DNA of 37,549 nt from Candidatus Poseidoniales archaeon. GTDB taxonomy: Archaea; Thermoplasmatota; Poseidoniia; Poseidoniales; Poseidoniaceae. This document shows, one piece after another, positions 8,867 through 16,137 of the stretch. The DNA is taken from contig QXXX01000020.1 of the NCBI GenBank assembly GCA_009887195.1, forward strand, positions 1 to 37,549, read 5' to 3'. Below the pieces are notes generated by a model. The model did no database searches. It saw only the letters and a program-made list of their open reading frames with translations, and was not told the DNA's origin. Numbering within the stretch: the first letter of the stretch is position 1; every line of letters starts with the position of its first letter. A program made the position numbers and the translations under genes.

Positions 8867-8876
8867 TGATAAATGA
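8867..8876 (-). promoter_or_regulatory. TATA-like box for the SMUG1-like gene
   Basis: Reverse-strand CATTTATC lies about 24 nt upstream of the GTG start at 8848, in the 48-bp gap after the radical SAM gene. It is consistent with a leaderless archaeal transcript. Confidence 0.35.
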
Positions 8877-8896
8877 TACTTCCGAGAGTTAATCCC

Positions 8897-10672
8897 TCAT
8901 TTGGTGAAGTAAACTTGGAAATCGTCTTGCCAATCAATACCAGTAGTCTCAAACCATTGTTTGGAGTTATCATATGAATTCTCTAAGCCCTTCCGCTTTA
9001 GTTTAGCACGCTGACTTATTAATTTCCAAGCGGTTTTACTACCTATCCCTGGTATTGCTGATAGTTGCTTTTCAGTGATATTATCGTGGTTAAGACCGAT
9101 TTCCATACCGGTAATAGATCTGGCTCCGTGACCAGTGACCAATATGTCTGATGATGATTCTAATGGTATGAGGTATTCAGTGCCAATGAGGATTGGATAA
9201 GCCCCTATCTGTCGGCCAAAGGTAATTCCTGCTTTACCATGGCAACCCAAGTCAGTGTGCTCAGGGCCTAAGTGTGCAGGCAGTCTTGTCCGACCACCGT
9301 GAGATTCCCAATGAACAGAACGTAATATTTGCCCTAGTGGGAATAATTGTTGCAGTAACGGTTTGTCGATTTCATTGCGAACTTGTTGCTTGAAATCATT
9401 GAATTCTTGTTGTGGTATTTCTTGGAAGCCTTCCCCTTCAACTTGCCTTATGTTGATTCTTCTAAGCAGTAAATTTTCGTTTCGCAACTCCTGTAATAAG
9501 GCGAAGTTTTTGTGATAAGTTTGTTTAGTTTCACCATTAAGTCCAGCAATGAAATTTAGCCCAGGCAATAACTTTGGCAAGCCTCTAGAACCACGTGTTG
9601 CACCATATTTATTGATCAGGCGGATGGCGGTTTTCAACTGATTGGGATCGCAGTTTAGCCAATTTGCTTCGTGTACTGCAGTATCTGCTGATTCAAGACC
9701 AAACGATAACACAGCACCATCAGATAAAGTCGCCACCAAAGTTTTGGTGATCTCCTCAGAAGGTTCTAGGTTTTCAGCAATAATCGAGGGGTTTCCGTTA
9801 TCGGTATGGAGGATTTCTAACCGTTCGTCATTGCGTAAGCCATGCAATAGTTTGGCTATTGGCTCAGGATTAGGTATGGGATATTCCAGTTCTTTTACTC
9901 CCTCGGCCATGTAGGTGTAGGTGTCAGTCATGCCGCCTAATCTCACGTGTTTTACTCCAAGGTCATGAGCTAGCTTAACCTCCTGAATAATATCTTCAGG
10001 GCTACGCCAAATTGGTACGCCTTTCTTCGGCTCGATACAGAACTTACAACCACGCTTGTATCGAACACATCCTTGGTAGACTTCTACTTCAAAGGTTAGT
10101 GGTCCTGGATTGGTTTCACTACCTAAATCAGGATGGAATTTAACCGCCTTACTTTGAGCACCTAAGTGAGCCCATTTAGTCCACTGTTCTGCGTCTCTGC
10201 GCATGTGTTTCCAAGCACCATTAGTAAGGTAATTATCTAATGTAGCGTCGGTATCTTGAACTGCTAAAAATAAATTTTTGCGCAATGGATTCCAACCTTG
10301 TTGCCGCCATCCTCTGATTGCCCAGCCGCCAAGGATTGCCGGGATTTCACTGGGTAAAGTACGAACAACTTCTTTCATTTCTCGAACTGAAATAGGTGTG
10401 CCTCGAAGGTACTTTCCGGGAACCACCGCACCGGCAATGCAAGCAAAACCATCCAACCTAGTCATCAAAGTTTCAATGCCTGATTCGCCTTGTTCTCTGA
10501 CAAGTTCACGCCATTGATCTATAGTCATATATTGGTACTCGATATTGTGCTGCTCTAATACTCCGCACAGGTAACGAATGTGGAATCCAACATATGGAGG
10601 GACGCCAAAAGCCGCTGGCTCATCTTCATAACCATCGAGAACTAACCATTTAGGTGATTGGTGCTCGACCAT
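8897..10672 (-). CDS. Radical SAM enzyme with C-terminal helix-hairpin-helix (COG1031-like)
   Basis: The 591-residue protein has an N-terminal domain of about 190 residues, probably Rossmann-like. A radical SAM core follows, whose cluster motif is CVRYKRGCKFC (Cys202, Cys209, Cys212). Its spacing is C-x6-C-x2-C instead of the usual C-x3-C-x2-C. Supporting core segments include VRLGGMTD, LSFGLESAD and a GLNGET segment. Near the C-terminus, SAIPGIGSKTAWKLISQR (about residues 545-562) is a helix-hairpin-helix, normally a nucleic-acid-binding element. This matches the archaeal family described as radical SAM with C-terminal helix-hairpin-helix; its reaction is not known to me. The gene starts 24 bp after the Csl4-RRM gene on the same strand, so an RNA- or DNA-directed modification role is plausible but inferred. 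Confidence 0.82.
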   Translation of the reverse strand: MVEHQSPKWLVLDGYEDEPAAFGVPPYVGFHIRYLCGVLEQHNIEYQYMTIDQWRELVREQGESGIETLMTRLDGFACIAGAVVPGKYLRGTPISVREMKEVVRTLPSEIPAILGGWAIRGWRQQGWNPLRKNLFLAVQDTDATLDNYLTNGAWKHMRRDAEQWTKWAHLGAQSKAVKFHPDLGSETNPGPLTFEVEVYQGCVRYKRGCKFCIEPKKGVPIWRSPEDIIQEVKLAHDLGVKHVRLGGMTDTYTYMAEGVKELEYPIPNPEPIAKLLHGLRNDERLEILHTDNGNPSIIAENLEPSEEITKTLVATLSDGAVLSFGLESADTAVHEANWLNCDPNQLKTAIRLINKYGATRGSRGLPKLLPGLNFIAGLNGETKQTYHKNFALLQELRNENLLLRRINIRQVEGEGFQEIPQQEFNDFKQQVRNEIDKPLLQQLFPLGQILRSVHWESHGGRTRLPAHLGPEHTDLGCHGKAGITFGRQIGAYPILIGTEYLIPLESSSDILVTGHGARSITGMEIGLNHDNITEKQLSAIPGIGSKTAWKLISQRAKLKRKGLENSYDNSKQWFETTGIDWQDDFQVYFTK

Positions 10673-10696
10673 GAGCCATGCTTGAAGTTCAACACT

Positions 10697-12100
10697 TCAA
10701 TCCTTCTTGCTACGAGGTCTAGGCTTACGCTTTTTTCCGTCTTCTTCTTCCTCACGCATGGCGCGTAACTCTCTTGAAGTCTTACCAGGGCTATTGCCAC
10801 CTTTCTTGTCGCCGCCTTTCTTTTGTGACAAGTCAACTCTAATCTTACGTCCAAGTACCTCTGTACCATTCAGTTGTTTGATTATTTCATCGCCCTTGTC
10901 CATCTCTTTGACGGTGATAAAGGCAAATCCTTTGGGTTTGCCACTGTTATCAGAAATGATATTGACATCTACAACAGTTGCATGCTGTTTGAATAGATTA
11001 GTCAGAGTCTTGTCGTCAGCCTTGAATGGTAGATTCCCGACATAGAACTTCAATCCAGCAGGGTCCTTGCGGTTTTCTCGCTTACCCTTCTTGTTGTCAC
11101 TATCTGCATCTCGAACTCCAATTCTTCTTCCGTTAATTCTGTGCCCATCCAATTCTTTGGCAGCAGCATCAGCAGTTGCTTTGTCGCCAAAGGTGACAAA
11201 TCCGAAGCCTCGGTTAGCGCCACCATCATCAGTAGGAACGAAACAATCACTCATTTCACCGAATTTAGAGAATAGATCACGTAATTCATCTGTGCCGATT
11301 TCACGAGGTAGTCCGCCGACGAATAATTTGCACCCAGGCTTGGCCTTCTCACGTCGATTTCCGCCACCAGATTGTTGTCCTTCGAAGCGGAAGTACTCTC
11401 TGTCTCGGCCGTCTTCACGGAAATCTTCAGCAATGAAAGTAGCTCTGCCAGATGGTCCTTTAGCGAACAAATTCTCTGCCTCACTACCCCACCTTTTGCC
11501 TGAATTGTTTAACGAACTAGCGCCTTGATCTAATTGAGCAAATCCTGCGGCGAAATTATCTGCTAATGCTCTGAAAGAACGGTAATTACAGCTCTTACAA
11601 TTGACATTCCAATCGCCTTGAAGCTCAGCAACTAATGTGTCACCACATGATGGGCAAATAGCGTGTAATACGCCACAATCATTGCGTTCACGGAAATCTA
11701 TTCTGACCACAGGAGATACCTCCTTAACAAGGGCACGACAGACATCCCGGCGTCTTACTGCATCAGCAGTTTGGTGCATGTATCTGTCGACCAGTCCGGT
11801 TACATGGAAATGTCCGTACAGGTGCTCTGGTAGTAGACTGCCAGGCTTACCTTCAATGCACAGAATCATGGCTTCACCATTTTTCTCATTGAGTTTTTCG
11901 ACTCGACATATTACAGTGTCACCAACTTCTGGAGTGCAGACTTGCTTTGCAGCAGTAACCGTAGCAATTCCATCAGCGATGAAAAAATTACCAACAGCAG
12001 TCGCTAAGATGCGACCATCTACTTCGATTGTTCCTTCACCAGCCTCACAATCGGAGGTGGTTGATACTTGCATTCCCGGGGTGACGAGGCTCGCCGTCAT
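10697..12100 (-). CDS. csl4: Exosome subunit Csl4 fused to two RRM domains
   Basis: With the ATG at 12100 the protein is 467 residues. Residues 1-175 are an archaeal Csl4: an N-terminal beta domain (TPGMQVSTTSDCEAGEGT), an S1-like OB fold (about 55-140) and a zinc ribbon with CPSC and CKSC (Cys149, 152, 168, 171). Normal archaeal Csl4 stops here, at about 180-200 residues. This one continues through a polar linker into two RNA-recognition motifs. RRM1 has RNP2 LFVGGL (259-264) and RNP1 RGFGFVTF (297-304). RRM2 has RNP2 FYVGNL (352-357) and RNP1 KGFAFITV (390-397). The C-terminal tail of about 40 residues is Lys/Arg-rich. Csl4 caps the RNA-degrading exosome and recruits substrates; the RRMs should add sequence- or structure-specific RNA binding. 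Alternative starts are an ATG at 12109 and a GTG at 12142. No frameshift is seen at the junction. Confidence 0.9.
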   Translation of the reverse strand: MTASLVTPGMQVSTTSDCEAGEGTIEVDGRILATAVGNFFIADGIATVTAAKQVCTPEVGDTVICRVEKLNEKNGEAMILCIEGKPGSLLPEHLYGHFHVTGLVDRYMHQTADAVRRRDVCRALVKEVSPVVRIDFRERNDCGVLHAICPSCGDTLVAELQGDWNVNCKSCNYRSFRALADNFAAGFAQLDQGASSLNNSGKRWGSEAENLFAKGPSGRATFIAEDFREDGRDREYFRFEGQQSGGGNRREKAKPGCKLFVGGLPREIGTDELRDLFSKFGEMSDCFVPTDDGGANRGFGFVTFGDKATADAAAKELDGHRINGRRIGVRDADSDNKKGKRENRKDPAGLKFYVGNLPFKADDKTLTNLFKQHATVVDVNIISDNSGKPKGFAFITVKEMDKGDEIIKQLNGTEVLGRKIRVDLSQKKGGDKKGGNSPGKTSRELRAMREEEEDGKKRKPRPRSKKD

Positions 12101-12207
12101 TTTTATCATTCCTAAGCAATTGTGGCCCGGTTTAGGTCGCACAACCTTCGCTTGTGTTGACGGGCGAGTTTATCCCTTTTCAATGCATCATATGAATTTG
12201 ACAAGCG

Positions 12208-12864
12208 TTATTCATCCTCATCAATGATTTTAGCGTCGCCTGGAAGATGAAATCTCCAGCATTTAATTTGGGTTTCGCCCATTTTTCGACTTTGATGAGA
12301 ATACTTTGGTGGTAATCGGAAATTGCTTTCAAAAACGACCTCCCAATCATATCCGTGAGTTTTGGCAATAGCCTTGAGGTGTCCCGCTTGTTGGGAATGG
12401 AGTACATACATTGACTTGGGCTGTAGACTAAACCCATATTCAAGCAATGGACGGTCAGCTCTTGGACTTTGAAACCCCCATGGTGGATTCATTACCACAA
12501 TATCGACTTCCAAATACTCAGGCGCCGCCTCTTGACCAACCATACATTGAACAGTTTCAATAGAGCAATTATGTTTATTCATGACCTTAAGTGAATTTTC
12601 ATTTGCTACAGTCACAACCGCTTGATCTCCTTCTACCAAAACAACATTACTGGCTCCAATCATTGCACAGCCGAGTCCAAGTACGCCATTTCCTGCGCCA
12701 ATATCAACCACGGTTTTCCCTTCTAACAAATCTAATTGATCGATTGCTAAGACAAAGAACGATGCCAAGTCACCTTCTGTGGAATATTGCTCTAGCTCGA
12801 CAGAATGTTGAGGATGTTGTTGTAGTTTGGACAACTCGATGGCCAAATGTTTGGGCCGCAACAT
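12208..12864 (-). CDS. METTL5/COG2263-type RNA N6-adenine methyltransferase
   Basis: The 218-residue Rossmann-fold methyltransferase has a SAM-binding motif DIGAGNGVLG (54-63) and the N6-adenine catalytic motif NPPW (126-129), followed by GFQSPRADRPLLE. The upstream LEQYST segment and downstream YVLHSQ resemble human METTL5, which makes m6A in 18S rRNA, and its archaeal COG2263 relatives. An rRNA adenine methylase role is therefore likely but not proven. NPPW instead of the METTL5 NPPF is a mild change; both aromatic residues stack on the target base. The start ATG lies 3 bp after the zinc-ribbon gene, so the two are co-transcribed. The Csl4 gene follows about 107 bp downstream. Csl4 genes adjacent to this methylase family are, as I recall, a known archaeal arrangement. 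Confidence 0.82.
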   Translation of the reverse strand: MLRPKHLAIELSKLQQHPQHSVELEQYSTEGDLASFFVLAIDQLDLLEGKTVVDIGAGNGVLGLGCAMIGASNVVLVEGDQAVVTVANENSLKVMNKHNCSIETVQCMVGQEAAPEYLEVDIVVMNPPWGFQSPRADRPLLEYGFSLQPKSMYVLHSQQAGHLKAIAKTHGYDWEVVFESNFRLPPKYSHQSRKMGETQIKCWRFHLPGDAKIIDEDE

Positions 12865-12867
12865 AAA

Positions 12868-13134
12868 TCACCAACCTGGGGGCCGGTAATTTTGATTTTG
12901 TTGATTGTTGAGGCGTGCTGCTGCTTCGGCTTGTTGACGCATTGCTTCTAAGCGGGCATAAGCATCATTTTGCTGATTGTTTCGTTGTTGCATTTGCATA
13001 CTAAGCAAGCGTATTTGTTCAGCCTCTGCCCTTAGCCTGGCCAACAATTGTTCACTTGGCTGGCCAGTTCCACAAAATCGGCAAAATCTGACACCATCAT
13101 GATGTTGATTGCCGCAATTGATACAGAAGCCCAT
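12868..13134 (-). CDS. Small zinc-ribbon protein with Gln-rich coiled coil
   Basis: The 88-residue protein starts with a zinc ribbon, CINC and CRFC (Cys4, 7, 18, 21). A helical stretch rich in Gln, Ala, Arg and Asn follows (about 28-78) and may form a coiled coil, and the end is PPGW. I do not recognise a function. It is translated just ahead of the METTL5-like methylase with a 3-bp gap, so it could be a partner, by analogy with the small zinc protein TRMT112 that stabilises human METTL5. That analogy is my inference; no sequence similarity to TRMT112 is evident. Confidence 0.6.
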   Translation of the reverse strand: MGFCINCGNQHHDGVRFCRFCGTGQPSEQLLARLRAEAEQIRLLSMQMQQRNNQQNDAYARLEAMRQQAEAAARLNNQQNQNYRPPGW

Positions 13135-13172
13135 GTCTTTCCCTCTTCCCCGTCATATTTGAGTCAATCGTT

Positions 13173-14207
13173 TTACTGTACTGCAGTTAGTTGCAAAAAT
13201 ACTGGCCATGTTTCAAAGCCAATTGCCATTGCACGCTCGCTAATATCTTCCCACCTTGAATCATCCATCATGTCCGAAGGTTCTACCCCTGCTTCCATCA
13301 GTTCGGTGACCAAGGCACGGAATTCTATCTCTACATCGGACATCTCGATTTCCGGTTCAGCCTCTACAACTTCCGGTATTTGTACGTTTGATATTGGGTC
13401 TTTCTGAGTATCTAAAGACTCAAGAGTGTGGCTTACTGGTTCGGTTATCGCCGCTGATTTGGGTTGAGAAAAAGGTAATTCTACATTGATTACTTCTTCA
13501 GCTTCTGTCGCCATTTCTTCTAACATCTGGTCTGAAAAATTATCCATCACCGCATCTAAGGTTGCCTCACTTTGAGATTTAACTTGCGGTGGAAGAGCTT
13601 CAACTGGTGTTTCCTGCTCGATAATTTTAGTTTTCTTTTCAAGTCGGCCAACACCTAGGACTTCGGCTTGTTGTCTTGCCAACTCTGCTGCTTGTCGCCT
13701 TGGTAATGAGACAAAACATTTGCCCGGTATAGACTTTGGTGGGAATGGTAGATAATAGCGTTCAAGAGATTCAATGTCAGGATGTCTAAAGCACAGCATA
13801 TTGATTGGTTCAAAGCCACGCTGTGCTGGAACTCCCATAGAAAAAGGCACAGGAACTACATCGATGGTGCTCCTTAGCCACTTTTCCTGGGACATTAATT
13901 GCTGCATCCAAGGTCCTAAATCAGAACTAGCGATGTCGATGAATTGGTATGAAGCAGAGCGAGGGTCAAAATTTTGTTCCTCGAGTAGTTTGGCTTCATC
14001 TCTAGGGCGATGAAACACAGTCATTACTGGTTGACCATGTTCAATCATGTCTCCATGCAGTTCCATGATTTTCCGGTGTTTACGAGGGAACATCAGTAAA
14101 ACAAGTAGCCGAGCAGCGTTTTGATCCCAAATCTCATCCCAGCGGGATTCAGCCTCGACATATAGTTGGCCAATGGTCATGTCTGGTATCAATGCAGTGA
14201 TTCCCAT
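13173..14207 (-). CDS. Hypothetical soluble protein with acidic C-terminal half
   Basis: The 344-residue protein has no signal peptide or membrane segment. Residues 1-180 look globular, with a patch VPVPFSMGVPAQRGFEPINM and an Arg-rich helix SLPRRQAAELARQQAE. Residues about 190-300 are Glu/Pro/Ser-rich and probably disordered. A short final domain (about 300-344) carries AGVEPSDMMDDSRWEDI and ends GFETWPVFLQLTAVQ. I do not recognise a family. The gene stands 38 bp upstream of the zinc-ribbon/METTL5-like/Csl4 genes on the same strand, and codon use looks like its neighbours. It is probably a real, lineage-restricted gene; its function is unknown. Confidence 0.55.
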   Translation of the reverse strand: MGITALIPDMTIGQLYVEAESRWDEIWDQNAARLLVLLMFPRKHRKIMELHGDMIEHGQPVMTVFHRPRDEAKLLEEQNFDPRSASYQFIDIASSDLGPWMQQLMSQEKWLRSTIDVVPVPFSMGVPAQRGFEPINMLCFRHPDIESLERYYLPFPPKSIPGKCFVSLPRRQAAELARQQAEVLGVGRLEKKTKIIEQETPVEALPPQVKSQSEATLDAVMDNFSDQMLEEMATEAEEVINVELPFSQPKSAAITEPVSHTLESLDTQKDPISNVQIPEVVEAEPEIEMSDVEIEFRALVTELMEAGVEPSDMMDDSRWEDISERAMAIGFETWPVFLQLTAVQ

Positions 14208-14260
14208 AGCGCACCGTGCTGATGGAGTAGGAACAATACTTTAGGCATACCGTATTGTAG

Positions 14261-15316
14261 TTAGGAATTTTCATGCAGCAAAAATTCAGCCAAATATACT
14301 AATCCGCCAGCAGCCCCACGTATCGTATTGTGCGAGTATGCACTAAACGAAATTGTATCTCTTTCAACCGACAAATCTCCAACAATAACCGCCATACCAG
14401 TCTTCAAGTCACTAGATGGGTCTGGATTGTCAGAGAAGTGTTCTCCATTGCTCCATAAGTGTTTTTCGGGATTGATTCTGTCAACTAAGTGAATCGCTTG
14501 TTTAGGCTTACTTGGCAGCTCAAAATCGATTTCTAAGGTTTGTAATTGTTGGATTATCTGAGTTAACTCAAGTGGCTTTTGAGTCTTTACTGTGACAAAT
14601 ACTTGATGGCCGTCACGGCGCGCAATCCGTTGGCAATTGATATCGAGAAGGAATTCAGCAGGAGTTACTAATTGGTTTTGCACACCACCAAGAATATGAA
14701 GTAATTCAGCAGAGGTCTTTTCCGCCTCGCCATCAATGTTAGGATTAACCTTTCCAGATAGAGCTTGCTGGTCGAATAATAGTTGCCAACCAGCACCAGA
14801 AAGGGCTTGTTCACTACGCATTTTAACTGACACAATTTTAGATAATTTGCTAATGGCAGCAAGTGGAAGGGCAAGTGGAATCAACGTGCAATTTGTTGCA
14901 CAATAATGCTTACTTGGATAATTGTGGTGAGGATTTATTTCAGGTATTATCATTGGTACACTCGATGTTCTTCGATATGCACTTGAGTTGGAAAAAACTG
15001 TGATTCCAGCATCAACAAGGATTTGTTCAACAGATTGAGCAACCGCTGATGGAAGTCCAGAGAAAGCAAATTTAATGCCTAATGATTGACAATGTTGAGC
15101 CAGGTTTGGGCTATTGGCATCAATAACAAGCAGATCTGGTAAATTTGGCCGGTCCTCGTCTAAGCGCCACGGAATTGAAGACAATTGTTGGTCTGCAGAT
15201 GAGGGGCTGCCAGCAATTGCCATAATCTTGAACATTGGATGATTAACAAGCCGCTGTTGCAGTCTTTGACCGACTAACCCACCGGCACCCAATACCAAGC
15301 ATTTACGACGGGTCAT
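14261..15316 (-). CDS. asd: Aspartate-semialdehyde dehydrogenase
   Basis: The 351-residue enzyme would reduce aspartyl phosphate to aspartate semialdehyde with NADPH, in the pathway to lysine, threonine and methionine. An N-terminal dinucleotide-binding motif GAGGLVGQRL (10-19) is followed by SNSSAYR and IPEINPHH. The catalytic Cys is Cys143 in ATNCTL, where most homologues have PNCST. Then come SEQALSGAG, GEAEKTSAE and the active-site base His237 in RRDGHQVF. The C-terminal SAYSHNTIRGAAGG is typical of the archaeal/fungal-type branch. All catalytic residues are in place, so the variant Cys loop is probably tolerated. The gene follows a glycosyltransferase gene by 36 bp on the same strand; that link is probably incidental. 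Confidence 0.9.
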   Translation of the reverse strand: MTRRKCLVLGAGGLVGQRLQQRLVNHPMFKIMAIAGSPSSADQQLSSIPWRLDEDRPNLPDLLVIDANSPNLAQHCQSLGIKFAFSGLPSAVAQSVEQILVDAGITVFSNSSAYRRTSSVPMIIPEINPHHNYPSKHYCATNCTLIPLALPLAAISKLSKIVSVKMRSEQALSGAGWQLLFDQQALSGKVNPNIDGEAEKTSAELLHILGGVQNQLVTPAEFLLDINCQRIARRDGHQVFVTVKTQKPLELTQIIQQLQTLEIDFELPSKPKQAIHLVDRINPEKHLWSNGEHFSDNPDPSSDLKTGMAVIVGDLSVERDTISFSAYSHNTIRGAAGGLVYLAEFLLHENS

Positions 15317-15352
15317 GATTTGGCCTTCTAGTCATCAAATTTGATTCCTTGC

Positions 15353-16087
15353 TTAGTTCATGTCGAGATTGCCTTTTCCTGTCACCACTTCAATAGGGTC
15401 TCCAAAGATTCGTCGAATAAGCAATTTTTTGAAAATTGCCCAACCATCAACCACCGAACCTAATTTTGCTTCACCAAGTCTTGCTCGATAACTAATGGGA
15501 ATTGCGCCAAGGATTAACTCCTCTTTAACGCAAGATGCAAACATTTCTGCCTCTATTTCAAAACGCATTGAATTTAATTTCAGTGAAGATATGGCTTTCT
15601 TTGAAAACGCCCAATAGCCTGTACACAAGTCATTGGCTGGAACGCCATATAATCCTGAAGCAATCCAAGTGAGCATGTGGTTGCCAAAATAATTTAATTT
15701 AGTCATAGCATTTGGATCAATACGGCCTTTAAGTCGGTTCCCAATAACTACATCATTTGATTCAAGTGAGTTGAGCAGGTTGGTAATTTCACCAGCATCA
15801 TAAGTACCATCCGCATCTAGCATTACTAGTGCATCATGCTTTGATGAGAGGAATTTAGTAAAGCCAGTACGCATTGCTGCACCTTTTCCTGTCCCTGCTT
15901 GATTGACCACCTCACACCCATGCTGGTTAGCAATCTCAATAGTTTGGTCCTCACTTCCTCCATCAACAACCCAAATGTTAACATTCCAGCCCATTTGTTC
16001 TAGTTTCAGTGTAGGTATTTCTGGCAGTACACTACGTAGTCCATACTCCTCGTCCAAGGTGGGGAGCATGACTACAAGGCTCTTCAT
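15353..16087 (-). CDS. GT2 glycosyltransferase, dolichyl-phosphate-mannose-synthase-like
   Basis: The 244-residue GT-A-fold enzyme has an N-terminal PTLDEE (9-14), VVDGGSEDQT (40-49), the metal/nucleotide motif DADGTY (91-96) and the acceptor-side segment NRLKGRID. These resemble DPM1-type polyprenyl-phosphate sugar synthases. No C-terminal membrane anchor is visible, as in soluble DPM1. It would move a sugar from UDP- or GDP-sugar to a polyprenyl phosphate at the inner membrane face for surface glycosylation. I chose the ATG at 16087; the frame extends upstream only to a TTG at 16159 that overlaps the preceding gene. The large membrane protein directly upstream could be the partner that uses the lipid-linked sugar. 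Confidence 0.85.
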   Translation of the reverse strand: MKSLVVMLPTLDEEYGLRSVLPEIPTLKLEQMGWNVNIWVVDGGSEDQTIEIANQHGCEVVNQAGTGKGAAMRTGFTKFLSSKHDALVMLDADGTYDAGEITNLLNSLESNDVVIGNRLKGRIDPNAMTKLNYFGNHMLTWIASGLYGVPANDLCTGYWAFSKKAISSLKLNSMRFEIEAEMFASCVKEELILGAIPISYRARLGEAKLGSVVDGWAIFKKLLIRRIFGDPIEVVTGKGNLDMN

Positions 16088-16137
16088 GAACCTAGACACA
16101 GGTAAGTTAGTTTTGATGCCTTCGTCGTTTTTACGCT

